Under the pieces are notes generated by a model. It was not told the DNA's origin and searched no databases. It was given only the letters and a program-made list of their open reading frames with translations. A DNA stretch of 38,071 nt, from positions 1 through 38,071 of the forward strand of contig JBEEJZ010000264.1 of NCBI GenBank assembly GCA_041168905.1. Direction: 5' to 3'. A program made the translations under genes and the position numbers. This stretch comes from JBEEJZ01 sp041168905. Its GTDB lineage: Bacteria; Pseudomonadota; Gammaproteobacteria; Burkholderiales; Burkholderiaceae_C. Below, piece by piece: positions 7,799-15,934 of the stretch; position 1 is the first letter of the stretch; each line of letters begins with the position of its first letter.

Positions 7799-7836
7799 GC
7801 TGCGCCGCCTAGGAGGCCGGACGACGGCATCCAGAC

Positions 7837-7854
7837 CGATATTCGTAAATATCG
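7837..7854. promoter_or_regulatory. 18-bp perfect palindrome between enhancer and promoter
   Basis: CGATATT-CGTA-AATATCG is a perfect 7-4-7 inverted repeat located between the activator array and the IHF-like site. It may be a second regulator's operator. No candidate protein can be assigned. Confidence 0.4.
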
Positions 7855-7859
7855 TTACA

Positions 7860-7872
7860 AATCAATCACTTG
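7860..7872. promoter_or_regulatory. IHF consensus site
   Basis: AATCAATCACTTG matches the IHF consensus WATCAANNNNTTR at every position. It lies between the activator array and the -24/-12 promoter, exactly where IHF bends DNA at sigma-54 promoters. Confidence 0.6.
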
Positions 7873-7910
7873 CAGATTTTTTGCCAGGGAAGCGCTGACT
7901 TTTTGATATC

Positions 7911-7925
7911 GGGCACAGCTTTTGC
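7911..7925 (+). promoter_or_regulatory. Sigma-54 (-24/-12) promoter of the monooxygenase
   Basis: GGGCACAGCTTTTGC has GG and GC separated by exactly 10 bp, within the GGCAC-N5-TTGC form of the consensus. The predicted start lies near 7937, giving a 40-nt leader before the ATG at 7977. Together with the upstream repeats and IHF site it forms a complete sigma-54 control region. Confidence 0.75.
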
Positions 7926-7976
7926 GCTGAAGGCCAGCCGGCATGAGCCGGTGCCTATCACTACGGAGACGAGCCC

Positions 7977-9779
7977 ATGACAACTTTGTTGGAGACACCC
8001 TCAGCACAAGCCAGCCGCTGGCTGAATGCTTTGGGTCAAGCGCTGGATCGACGCGATATTTCTGCCGCCGTGCAGCTTTTTGCAGAAGAAAGCTACTGGC
8101 GCGATCTGGTGTCCTGGACCTGGAACATCAAGACTCAGGAAGGACACGACCAGATTCGCGCCATGCTGGAGGCTACGCTGGCCCAGGTGCAACCCGGCCA
8201 GTGGCAGCTGGAGGGTGAGGCCTCTGAAGGCGGGGGCGTGACAGAAGCCTGGTTCACCTTTGAGACTGCACTGGGCCGGGGGCGAGGCCATCTGCGGCTG
8301 AAAGACGGGCTGTGCTGGACCTTTCTCACCACTCTGGTGGAACTGAAGGGATTTGAAGAGAAAAAAGGCGTGAACCGCATCGCCGGTGCCGAGCATGGGG
8401 CGCGGGTGGGCCGCAAAACGTGGGCCGAGCGGCGCGCCGAGGAGGCGGCCACCCTGGGCTACACCGAGCACCCGCAAGTGGTGGTAATCGGCGGCGGACA
8501 GGGCGGTATCGGGCTGGGAGCCCGCCTCAAGCGCCTGGGTGTTTCCACCATCATCATTGAAAAGAACGCCCGTGCGGGTGACAGTTGGCGCAATCGTTAC
8601 AAGAGCCTGTGCCTGCACGACCCGGTCTGGTACGACCACCTGCCCTACCTGCCGTTTCCGGACGATTGGCCGGTGTTCGCCCCCAAGGACAAGATCGGCG
8701 ACTGGCTGGAGATGTACACCAAGGTCATGGAGCTGAATTACTGGAGCTCCACCGTGGCCAGGAAATGCCGCTGGGATGAGGCAAGCCAGACCTGGGAGGT
8801 CAGGGTGGAGCGCGAAGGCCGGGAAGTGATTTTGCGGCCCAAGGAACTGGTGATTGCCCTGGGGGTGTCAGGCTACGCCAATGTGCCCAAAATTGCGGGT
8901 GCCGAGACCTTTCTGGGCGACCAGCACCACTCCAGCAAGCACCCTGGCCCCGAGAAATACCGTGGCAAGAAGTGCGTGGTTCTGGGCTCCAACAACTCGG
9001 CCCACGATATCTGTGCCGCCTTGTGGGAGGCAGGTGCGGATGTCACCATGGTGCAGCGCTCGTCTACGCACATTGCGCCATCAGCGGCCCTGATGGAACT
9101 GGCACTGGGCGGTCTGTACAGCGAGCAGGCGCTCAAAAACGGCATCGACCACCACAAGGCCGATCTGATTTTTGCGTCGGTGCCTTACAAGATCATGCAC
9201 ACCTTCCACATCCCGGTCTACGAGGAGATGAAGAAGCGCGAAGCTGATCTGTACAGCCGGCTGGAGAAAGCCGGCTTCATGCTCGACTTTGGTGCTGACG
9301 GCTCGGGCCTGTTCATGAAGTACCTGCGCCGGGGCTCGGGCTATTACATCGACGTCGGGGCCAGCGAGCTGGTGGCCAACGGCAGCATCAAGCTCAAAAG
9401 CGGGGTCAACTTTGCACACATCAACCCAAAGTCGGTCACCCTGACCGATGGCACCGAGCTGGAGGTGGACCTGATCGTCTACGCCACCGGCTACGGTTCC
9501 ATGAACCAGTGGCTGGCTGACCTGATCTCACCTGAGGTCGCCGACCAGGTGGGCAAGGTGTGGGGTCTGGGATCACAGACACCCAAGGACCCCGGACCCT
9601 GGGAGGGCGAACTGCGCAACATGTGGAAACCCACCCAGGTCCCGCATCTGTGGATACATGGCGGCAACCTGCACCAGAGCCGCCACTACTCGCAGTTCCT
9701 GTCGCTGCAATTGAAGGCCCGCATGGAAGGCCTACCGACACCGGTGTACGGCCTGGCTCCCGTCAGCCACCGGGCCTGA
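7977..9779 (+). CDS. SnoaL-like/flavin-containing monooxygenase fusion
   Basis: A 600-residue class-B flavoprotein monooxygenase. Residues about 10-125 form an NTF2/SnoaL-like domain (RWLNALGQALDRRDISAAVQLF...). The FAD-binding Rossmann motif GGGQGG is at 172-177, and the NADPH-binding motif GSNNSA is at 337-342. A fingerprint FLGDQHHSSKHP near residue 313 fits FxGxxxHxxx of the FMO/Baeyer-Villiger group, with His where an aromatic residue is common. The late YATGYGS segment is also typical. It likely uses NADPH and O2 to oxygenate a small organic substrate. GGAGACGAG precedes the ATG. Its sigma-54 promoter and neighbouring activator imply substrate-induced expression. The same two-domain layout occurs in other bacterial and fungal proteins, so the fusion is a family trait, not an artefact. 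Confidence 0.92.
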   Translation: MTTLLETPSAQASRWLNALGQALDRRDISAAVQLFAEESYWRDLVSWTWNIKTQEGHDQIRAMLEATLAQVQPGQWQLEGEASEGGGVTEAWFTFETALGRGRGHLRLKDGLCWTFLTTLVELKGFEEKKGVNRIAGAEHGARVGRKTWAERRAEEAATLGYTEHPQVVVIGGGQGGIGLGARLKRLGVSTIIIEKNARAGDSWRNRYKSLCLHDPVWYDHLPYLPFPDDWPVFAPKDKIGDWLEMYTKVMELNYWSSTVARKCRWDEASQTWEVRVEREGREVILRPKELVIALGVSGYANVPKIAGAETFLGDQHHSSKHPGPEKYRGKKCVVLGSNNSAHDICAALWEAGADVTMVQRSSTHIAPSAALMELALGGLYSEQALKNGIDHHKADLIFASVPYKIMHTFHIPVYEEMKKREADLYSRLEKAGFMLDFGADGSGLFMKYLRRGSGYYIDVGASELVANGSIKLKSGVNFAHINPKSVTLTDGTELEVDLIVYATGYGSMNQWLADLISPEVADQVGKVWGLGSQTPKDPGPWEGELRNMWKPTQVPHLWIHGGNLHQSRHYSQFLSLQLKARMEGLPTPVYGLAPVSHRA

Positions 9780-9801
9780 GCCCCCTCGCGCCACCGTTGA
9801 A

Positions 9802-10863
9802 TCAAACGCCAGGCGCGAGTTCTGCCTGTGCCCCGGATTCAACCAGGGTGCTGGGCTGCAATGCGGCCCATTCCTCGCGCAGCCAGGCCGCACAAGCGAG
9901 GTTGTTGCCCCAGATGGAATAGCGCCCGCCACCGCCATAGTCGGGGAAGGGAATGAACTCGCAGCTGATCTGCTGCGGCGCAGCCTCGGGGTGCGCCTGC
10001 ATGTGCACGAGCAGATCACGCACCGCCTGCTTCCAGTCGCGCAGCCCGTCCTCCTGCCACTGGCCATGAAAGCTGCCCGCCGGGGGCGCGATCAACGGGT
10101 ACTGAATGGCACGGCCCGGCTGGCCACGGCGGCGGTTCATGGCGGCGTTGTGGCTGACCCCCGGTGCCACACTGCGGGTGTGTGCATGGGCGACCCAGCC
10201 CTCGCGCAACCACTGGGCATACAGGGTGGTGGGGTGGCCGGGTGCCAGCAAGGCACGTGCGCCATCGGCCTCATCGGCCAGGCTGCTGGCGGCCAGCTCT
10301 TGCGGGTGCCCGATCTTGAACACCAGGTGCGAGTGGTCCAGCGTGATGCGCAACCTGACGTTCGACTGCGCCAGCAGGTTGGCTACCGCTTCCACTCGCC
10401 GAAAGCGCTCGTTCCACATGTCCACATGCACTTCGAGACTGGGCAGGCAGCCCACAGGCTCACCGTGTTCCATGGCATCCAGAAAAAAATCGGCCACCTG
10501 GCGGTCGGTGATCTCGCGGCCATCTGCGCGGCGCGCGTACAGCTGCATGTTGAACACCTGGGCACCCAGGCGGCCACCCGTTTCCAGACCCCAGCGCATG
10601 CGCGCCTCGTCCTGCCCGGCGCAGAAAATGCCGCCGAACACGCGGATGGGCAAACCGTAGTCCTCGACCCATTTGAAATAAGGCGTGAAGTCTTCGGTCG
10701 GGTCGATGTTCTTTTCGATGTAGTCGAAGGCGCCGCTGTGGCGTATCCAGGCAAAGCGGGTGTGAGCGTGAGGGGTGACCAGACCATCGTGCAGCAGCAC
10801 GCCGTCGATGTTGATGCCCACAGGCAGGGCTCGCGGCGCCAGCGCGCTCCCTCCAGCGCTCAT
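9802..10863 (-). CDS. Xylose-isomerase-like TIM-barrel protein, function unknown
   Basis: A 353-residue protein that I do not recognise as a named enzyme. Segments SLEVHVDMWNE, ITLDHSHLVFKIG and a C-terminal ISCEFIPFPDYGGG place Glu, Asp/His and Glu where metal-dependent isomerases of the AP-endonuclease-2/xylose-isomerase fold bind their metal. A divalent-metal sugar or keto-acid isomerase/epimerase is therefore likely. The ATG at 10863 overlaps the purU stop codon as ATGA, so the two genes are translationally coupled and probably act together; a longer in-frame extension to 10917 lies inside purU and is not favoured. Its 3' end converges with the monooxygenase 22 bp away. No signal peptide is visible. 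Confidence 0.78.
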   Translation of the reverse strand: MSAGGSALAPRALPVGINIDGVLLHDGLVTPHAHTRFAWIRHSGAFDYIEKNIDPTEDFTPYFKWVEDYGLPIRVFGGIFCAGQDEARMRWGLETGGRLGAQVFNMQLYARRADGREITDRQVADFFLDAMEHGEPVGCLPSLEVHVDMWNERFRRVEAVANLLAQSNVRLRITLDHSHLVFKIGHPQELAASSLADEADGARALLAPGHPTTLYAQWLREGWVAHAHTRSVAPGVSHNAAMNRRRGQPGRAIQYPLIAPPAGSFHGQWQEDGLRDWKQAVRDLLVHMQAHPEAAPQQISCEFIPFPDYGGGGRYSIWGNNLACAAWLREEWAALQPSTLVESGAQAELAPGV

Positions 10864-11708
10864 TTGAAGATGACGGTCTTGTGCCCGTTGAGCAGCACGC
10901 GGTGCTCGCTGTGCCACTTCACGGCGCGCGCAAGTACCTGGCTTTCGGTGTCCCGGCCCAGGGCGGTCAGGGTGTCGACTGTGCCGCTGTGGTCGACACG
11001 GGCCACGTCTTGCTCAATGATGGGGCCTTCGTCCAGGTCGGCGGTCACGTAGTGGGCCGTGGCCCCGATGAGTTTGACACCCCGGTCATGGGCCTGGTAG
11101 TAGGGCTTGGCTCCCTTGAAGCTGGGCAAAAAGCTGTGGTGGATGTTGATGGCGCGCCCGCTGAGGGCCCGGCACATGGGATCAGACAGCACCTGCATGT
11201 AGCGCGCCAGCACCACGAGTTCAGCGCCTTCAGCGCGAATGACATCCAGCTGGCGTGACTCCGCCTCTTGCTTGGTGGCGGCCGTCACCGGGATGTGGTG
11301 AAAGGGTACGTTGTAGCTGGCCGCGAGCTGGTAGAAGTCGCGGTGGTTGGAGATGATGGCTTTGACGTCCACCGGCAGCAGCCCGCTCTTCCAGCGAAAC
11401 AGCAGGTCGTTCAGGCAGTGGCCTTGCTGGCTCACCATGATGACGATGGGCATGCGCTGGTCGGCGCGGCGCAAATCGATGCTCATGCTCCAGACGGCCG
11501 CCAGGTCTTGCAGCGCGGCATTCAAGGTCTCCTGGGCAGTGCCTTCACAGGCGAACTGCACCCGCATGAAAAACAGGCCGGTTTGTGCGTCGTTGAACTG
11601 GGCCGCCTCTTCAATGTTGGCACCTTGTTGCAACAGCAAACCCGACACCCCGTGAACGATACCGGGCTTGTCGGGGCAAGAAAGAGTCAGGATGTAGGTA
11701 GGTTTCAT
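10860..11708 (-). CDS. purU: Formyltetrahydrofolate deformylase
   Basis: A 282-residue enzyme that hydrolyses 10-formyl-tetrahydrofolate to formate and tetrahydrofolate, balancing the one-carbon pool. An N-terminal ACT domain (YILTLSCPDKPGIVHGVSG) is followed by the formyl-transferase fold with NIHHSFLPSFKGAKPYYQA and the GVKLIGATAHYV catalytic region, then DLDEGPIIEQDV. The length fits PurU. The ATG at 11708 (MKPTYILTLS) is taken as the start because it matches the ACT-domain beginning; an in-frame codon at 11729 would add seven residues. It is coupled to the downstream TIM-barrel gene and divergent from the PanB-like gene. Such purU copies often accompany demethylation or C1-releasing catabolism. 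Confidence 0.95.
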   Translation of the reverse strand: MKPTYILTLSCPDKPGIVHGVSGLLLQQGANIEEAAQFNDAQTGLFFMRVQFACEGTAQETLNAALQDLAAVWSMSIDLRRADQRMPIVIMVSQQGHCLNDLLFRWKSGLLPVDVKAIISNHRDFYQLAASYNVPFHHIPVTAATKQEAESRQLDVIRAEGAELVVLARYMQVLSDPMCRALSGRAINIHHSFLPSFKGAKPYYQAHDRGVKLIGATAHYVTADLDEGPIIEQDVARVDHSGTVDTLTALGRDTESQVLARAVKWHSEHRVLLNGHKTVIFK

Positions 11709-11777
11709 GGGTGTAGATTTGAACTGCAATAACGAAAGAATACGAATGCACTATCTGTTCTATTTATACCATAGAAT

Positions 11778-11791
11778 AGAAAATATTTTCT
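11778..11791. promoter_or_regulatory. 14-bp perfect palindrome in the purU/PanB-like divergent promoter
   Basis: AGAAAATATTTTCT is a perfect palindrome 15 bp upstream of the PanB-like ATG, just before its AGGAG ribosome-binding site (11796-11800). It lies in an A/T-rich 98-bp divergent gap. It resembles the palindromes at 716-732 and 15935-15952, so one regulator could bind all of them. Confidence 0.45.
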
Positions 11792-11806
11792 TTTTAGGAG
11801 ACGATC

Positions 11807-12604
11807 ATGAAAAAAGACCACCGTCCCACGATAGCCGATTTGCGCGCCCTGAAAGGCCAGCGCCAGCTGTCCATGTTGCGGGTGGAAACGCTGGACGAGG
11901 CGCAGGCGGCGCAGCAAGCAGGTGTGGACATGCTGTCGGTGCCGCCGGCATTGTTGGGCCCCGCCTTTCGCGAGGCCGCGCCGACGGTGTTTGCCATACC
12001 TGGGCTGGAATACGGCGACTTCGTGACTGCTGAGGAGTACCTGCGAGCCGCTTTCAAAGCCATGAAGGCCGGTGGTGATGCGGTGTACTGCGCAGCCAGC
12101 ATGGGCATTGTGCGCCGCTTGCGTGATGAGGGCATTCCGGTCTGCGGTCATTCGGGGCTGATCCCCTCGCAAGCCACGTGGACCGGCGGCTTCAAGGCCG
12201 TTGGCAAGACACTGGAAACTGCCATGCTGGTCTGGCAGCAGGTCAAGGCGCTGGAAGACGCCGGTGCGTTTGCAGCCGAAATCGAGGTGGTGCCGGCCGA
12301 AGTGGCCCAGCTGATTTCCGAGCGCACCAGCCTCATCATGATCTCCATGGGAGCTGGGGCGGGAGGCGATGCGCAGTACCTCTTTGCTTGCGACGTGCTG
12401 GGTTACAACAAGGGTCACACACCGCGCCACGCCAAGGTCTATCGCAACTTCGCGGCCGAATTTGACCGACTGCAGGCCGAGCGCATTGCTGCCTTCAAGG
12501 AGTACAGCTCCGATGTGGCCAGCGGTGCCTACCCCGAGAAGCGTCACGAAGTGGGAATTTCGCCGGAAGAATTGGCCAAGTTCAAGGCCGCATTGGGTAC
12601 CTGA
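11807..12604 (+). CDS. PanB (ketopantoate hydroxymethyltransferase)-like protein with degenerate active site
   Basis: A 265-residue member of the PanB fold within the PEP-mutase/isocitrate-lyase superfamily. It aligns along its length with PanB: AGVDMLSV, GIPVCGHSGLIPSQATWTGGFKAVGK, IEVVPAEVAQLISERT, DAQYLFACDVLGYNKGHTPRHAK and VASGAYP. The residues that bind Mg and ketopantoate in E. coli PanB (Asp45, Asp84, Lys112, Glu114, numbering from memory) align with Pro47, Gly66, Tyr94 and Ala96 here. The glutamate aligned with Glu181 is kept as Glu160. It is therefore unlikely to make ketopantoate and probably does other chemistry. AGGAG at 11796-11800 fixes the start. It is divergent from purU, and its 3' end overlaps the GGDEF-EAL gene by 61 bp. 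Confidence 0.8.
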   Translation: MKKDHRPTIADLRALKGQRQLSMLRVETLDEAQAAQQAGVDMLSVPPALLGPAFREAAPTVFAIPGLEYGDFVTAEEYLRAAFKAMKAGGDAVYCAASMGIVRRLRDEGIPVCGHSGLIPSQATWTGGFKAVGKTLETAMLVWQQVKALEDAGAFAAEIEVVPAEVAQLISERTSLIMISMGAGAGGDAQYLFACDVLGYNKGHTPRHAKVYRNFAAEFDRLQAERIAAFKEYSSDVASGAYPEKRHEVGISPEELAKFKAALGT

Positions 12605-14511
12605 GGCCAGGCCAGTTCATCCAGCGCCTGAACCTGGGCCTGAAACGCTTGCCAGGGCATGGGTGCGCCAAACAGCAAGCCCTGGCAGAGCAGGCAACCG
12701 TTCTGGGCGAGCACTGCGCGCTGCCCCTCGGTCTCGACCCCCTCGGCAATCACCGCCAGGCCCAAGGTGCCCGCCATGGCAATGATGGTTCGAACAATCG
12801 CCAGGTCGTTGGGGTCATCAGGCAAGCGCCGTACGAAGGACTGGTCGATCTTGAGCTGCTGCATGGGCAGGCGCCGCAGGTTGGTCAGCGACGACTGACC
12901 CGTGCCAAAGTCGTCCATGGACAGACTCACGCCCAGGGCGCGTATGGCGTGCATCTTGTCAATCATCTCATCAACGTTCTGGATCACCACGCTCTCTGTG
13001 AGCTCCAGCTTCAGTCGGGCGGGGTTCGCACCGGTGCGCTCCAGCAGCTCACCCAGCTCGGCCACGAACTCAGCCCTTGCAAATTGCACCGCACTGACGT
13101 TGACTGACAAGGGCAGCTTGCCCAGATGAGGCAGGTCCTGCCACTGACGCAGAAGTTGACAAGCCGCCTCCAGTACCCAGGCTCCGATGGAGACGATCAG
13201 CCCACTGGTCTCAGCCAGCGGAATGAATATCTGTGGGGATACCAGGCCTTGCGTCGGATGTGACCATCGCAAAAGGACCTCTGCGCCCATCACCCTGTCC
13301 TGGTGATTGACCTGCGCCTGCAAATAGATATGGAACTGTCCGGCAACCAATGCACGGCGCAAATCCGCCTCCAGCTGGGTGCGCAATGCCAGGTCGCGCT
13401 GCATCTGGGGTTCAAAAAACGCCACGCAATTGCGGCCCGTCGCCTTGCTTTGGTACATGGCGGTGTCGGCGCGCTGCAGCAATTCGCCAAAGGACAGGTC
13501 GTCACCACAAAACATGGCCACACCGATGCTGGCCGAGCTGTGGAACTCCGAGTCGCCCATGGTGTAGGGCCGCTCGATGGCGAGGCGGCAGGCTTCGGCG
13601 ATTTTCTGCGCTTGGTGCGCGGCTTCGTGCGGATCGGTGCTCAAGGCCTCCAGAATCAGAACGAATTCGTCACCCCCCAGCCGAGCCACGGTGTCTCCAG
13701 GGCTCACATGGGCCTGCAAACGCTGGCCGACCTGGATCAGCAATTGGTCGCCCAAGGCGTGACCGCGCGTGTCGTTGATGACCTTGAAGTTGTCGAGGTC
13801 AGCAAACAGCACCGCACCATGATGTTGGGTGCGAAGGCTACCGGCCAGGGCCTGCTCCAGACGATCTTGCAACAGGCGACGGTTGGGCATTCCGGTCAGC
13901 GGATCCAGAAACGCCAGGTCGTGTATCTTGAGCTCGGCGAGCTTGCGGTCTGAAATTTCACGCAGGAACGCCACCAGATAGCGCTCATCCACCACGGTCA
14001 CCGTGATCTCCAGATCGACCCAGTGACCATCGCGATGCCGATGTCGCGTTTCGAAACGCTCATTGCCCTTGAGCAAGATGCGCCGGATCTGAGACTGGAT
14101 TTGTGGGGTGGTCGCAACGGCCTCGAAATCAGCGATGCGCATGGTCATCACTTCGGCCCTGCGGTAGCCCATCATGCGGCAGTAACCTTCGTTGACGTCG
14201 ATGAATCGGCCCTGGGCATCCAGCACCCAGTAGCCGTCGTTGGTGCTGTCGATAGCCATCTCGGCGTTTTGGGCGTGCCTGCGCAAGCGCAGCATGGCGG
14301 GTAATACGGTCAACGCCACCATCAGGCTCAACAGGCTAGCCAGCCAGACCGAACGGGACATGTCGGAGCCGCCCTCGCCACCCGACGCAGCCGGGCTGGA
14401 CAACACCACCAAGCCGTAGACAAACACCACCGCCATGAGAAAGAACAAGAAGACCACGCCCTTGAGCAAGGTCTTTTTGCGAAAGCTGATGACGGGAGAG
14501 GCGACGCTCAT
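12544..14511 (-). CDS. Membrane PAS-GGDEF-EAL cyclic-di-GMP protein
   Basis: A 655-residue protein for making and/or degrading cyclic-di-GMP. Two membrane helices (about 14-37 and 54-72) enclose a short periplasmic loop. A PAS domain follows (about 85-195), then GGDEF (RLGGDEF near 280) and EAL (near 411). The GGDEF motif is intact, but the RxxD inhibitory site is absent: SPGD stands where it should be. The EAL motif reads EVL; other catalytic EAL residues (SVNVSAVQF, ELTESVV, DDFGTG, KIDQSFV, AEGVET) are present, so phosphodiesterase activity remains likely. It probably adjusts motility or biofilm in response to an unknown PAS ligand. The 3' end overlaps the convergent PanB-like gene. Confidence 0.93.
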   Translation of the reverse strand: MSVASPVISFRKKTLLKGVVFLFFLMAVVFVYGLVVLSSPAASGGEGGSDMSRSVWLASLLSLMVALTVLPAMLRLRRHAQNAEMAIDSTNDGYWVLDAQGRFIDVNEGYCRMMGYRRAEVMTMRIADFEAVATTPQIQSQIRRILLKGNERFETRHRHRDGHWVDLEITVTVVDERYLVAFLREISDRKLAELKIHDLAFLDPLTGMPNRRLLQDRLEQALAGSLRTQHHGAVLFADLDNFKVINDTRGHALGDQLLIQVGQRLQAHVSPGDTVARLGGDEFVLILEALSTDPHEAAHQAQKIAEACRLAIERPYTMGDSEFHSSASIGVAMFCGDDLSFGELLQRADTAMYQSKATGRNCVAFFEPQMQRDLALRTQLEADLRRALVAGQFHIYLQAQVNHQDRVMGAEVLLRWSHPTQGLVSPQIFIPLAETSGLIVSIGAWVLEAACQLLRQWQDLPHLGKLPLSVNVSAVQFARAEFVAELGELLERTGANPARLKLELTESVVIQNVDEMIDKMHAIRALGVSLSMDDFGTGQSSLTNLRRLPMQQLKIDQSFVRRLPDDPNDLAIVRTIIAMAGTLGLAVIAEGVETEGQRAVLAQNGCLLCQGLLFGAPMPWQAFQAQVQALDELAWPQVPNAALNLANSSGEIPTS

Positions 14512-14607
14512 GTTTCAAGGTGTGTCCTGACCTTGAATTATGGCTGGCGGTCTTGCAGGCCCCTGACTCCCCGGTGGACCCTGCCAGGTCGGCGACTCAG
14601 AGGTCGC

Positions 14608-15852
14608 TCAATGGCCGCTCAGCAAGGACTTGAGCTTCACGGTCGGGTCTGCTAAGGCGGCTGCTGCCGGTGCGACACCGCGCTCCACCAGCGTGCGCGC
14701 CAGCTTCAGCTCTTTGCTCATGCGGCTGCTCAGGCCCCAGCCACAAGCGCCCACCAGCTTGCCATGGGCATCGCTGTAAAACACCAGCACATCGTCGCCT
14801 TCCAGGGGCCGGGTCACCGTGCTGACTGCCAATCCCGGCTCGCCAGATACCTGCAATTGGTGATCGTATTGATCAGACCAGAACCAGGGGTGAGATACGT
14901 AAGGGGTCTGCCCGCCCATCATGTTCTGAGCCACGACCCGGGCTTGCGTTTCGGCGTTGTGCCAGGTTTCCTGGCGTATCAGTTCACCCGACATTGCGCT
15001 GGGAAACTCGGCCACATCACCAGCAGCGTAGACCGCTGGGTCACTGGTTTGCAGCTGGGCGTTGACGACCACGCCGCGCTGCACGGTCAGGCCGGCATCA
15101 CGCGCCAAGTCCACACCCGGCTCAATGCCGATGCCGACCACGACGGTGTCTGCCTCGACCGAGGAACCATCGGCGAGGTGCAGGACCAGGCCCTGCGAGG
15201 TGGATTCAATGCGGGTGGGACTGGCACCCAAAAGCACATGGGTGCCGCGCGCACGGTGCAGCCGCAGTGCGCGCCCGGCCAGCGCTTCAGGCACGGCCCG
15301 GCCCATCAGACGGGGAGCCCCTTCCACCAACGTGACTTCGCACCCCAGCTTGCGTGCTGAGGCGGCAACCTCCAGGCCGATGAATCCACCGCCAATGACC
15401 GCCAGCCTCTGACCCGCCACCAGACGCGGTGCTAGGGCCTGGGCATCATTCAGCGTCCGCAGTGACAACACGCCTGGCAGGTCTGCACCCGGCAAGCTCA
15501 GGGATCGGGCACGTCCGCCAGTGGCCAGTAGCAAAGCCTGATAAGGCAACACGTCTCCATTGCTCAAGGCGACGGTTTTGCCCTGGGTGTCGATGCGGAC
15601 CGCTTTTGCCACATGGCGCTGCACATTCAACGCGGAGCCATCTGAATCGGACATCAACGCGCAAGACCCGGCCTCGCGCTCCCCCGTCAGCAAGTCCTTG
15701 GACAACGGCGGACGCTCGTAGGGCGCATGGGCTTCATCACCGATCAGGTGGGTGACCCCGGCCCAGCCCAGGTCCCGCAAAGCCTGCACGGCTCTCCCGC
15801 CGCAATGACCGGCACCCACCACCACCATGGTGTTCTGTTCTGAAGTCTGCAT
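14608..15852 (-). CDS. Ferredoxin/rubredoxin reductase-like FAD-dependent oxidoreductase
   Basis: A 414-residue pyridine-nucleotide-disulfide-fold flavoprotein. It has an FAD motif (VVVGAGHCGGRA at residue 10), PYERPPLSKDLL, an NAD(P)-binding motif (LAVIGGGFIGLEVAASARKLG near 147) and the second FAD motif VYAAGDVAEF. A C-terminal reductase domain follows (WFWSDQYDHQLQVSG). Such proteins pass electrons from NADH to a ferredoxin or rubredoxin that feeds an oxygenase. No partner ferredoxin is encoded in view; the di-iron hydroxylase at 900 or a Rieske system elsewhere could be clients, but that is speculative. It is divergent from the RpiR gene, with a 132-bp gap of A/T-rich promoter DNA. Confidence 0.92.
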   Translation of the reverse strand: MQTSEQNTMVVVGAGHCGGRAVQALRDLGWAGVTHLIGDEAHAPYERPPLSKDLLTGEREAGSCALMSDSDGSALNVQRHVAKAVRIDTQGKTVALSNGDVLPYQALLLATGGRARSLSLPGADLPGVLSLRTLNDAQALAPRLVAGQRLAVIGGGFIGLEVAASARKLGCEVTLVEGAPRLMGRAVPEALAGRALRLHRARGTHVLLGASPTRIESTSQGLVLHLADGSSVEADTVVVGIGIEPGVDLARDAGLTVQRGVVVNAQLQTSDPAVYAAGDVAEFPSAMSGELIRQETWHNAETQARVVAQNMMGGQTPYVSHPWFWSDQYDHQLQVSGEPGLAVSTVTRPLEGDDVLVFYSDAHGKLVGACGWGLSSRMSKELKLARTLVERGVAPAAAALADPTVKLKSLLSGH

Positions 15853-15934
15853 CGCACTGTGGGCTGAAGTCAGCCTTGATGTTGAAAATTGGAATGCCGA
15901 TTATGCAAATATTTTTCTATTTAATCCAATTGTC

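Noticed and set aside
9991..11052. 353-codon plus-strand open frame opposite the TIM-barrel gene and purU
   Set aside because: The opposite strand encodes a clear PurU and a fold with metal ligands; this frame is His/Gln-rich antisense composition without motifs.
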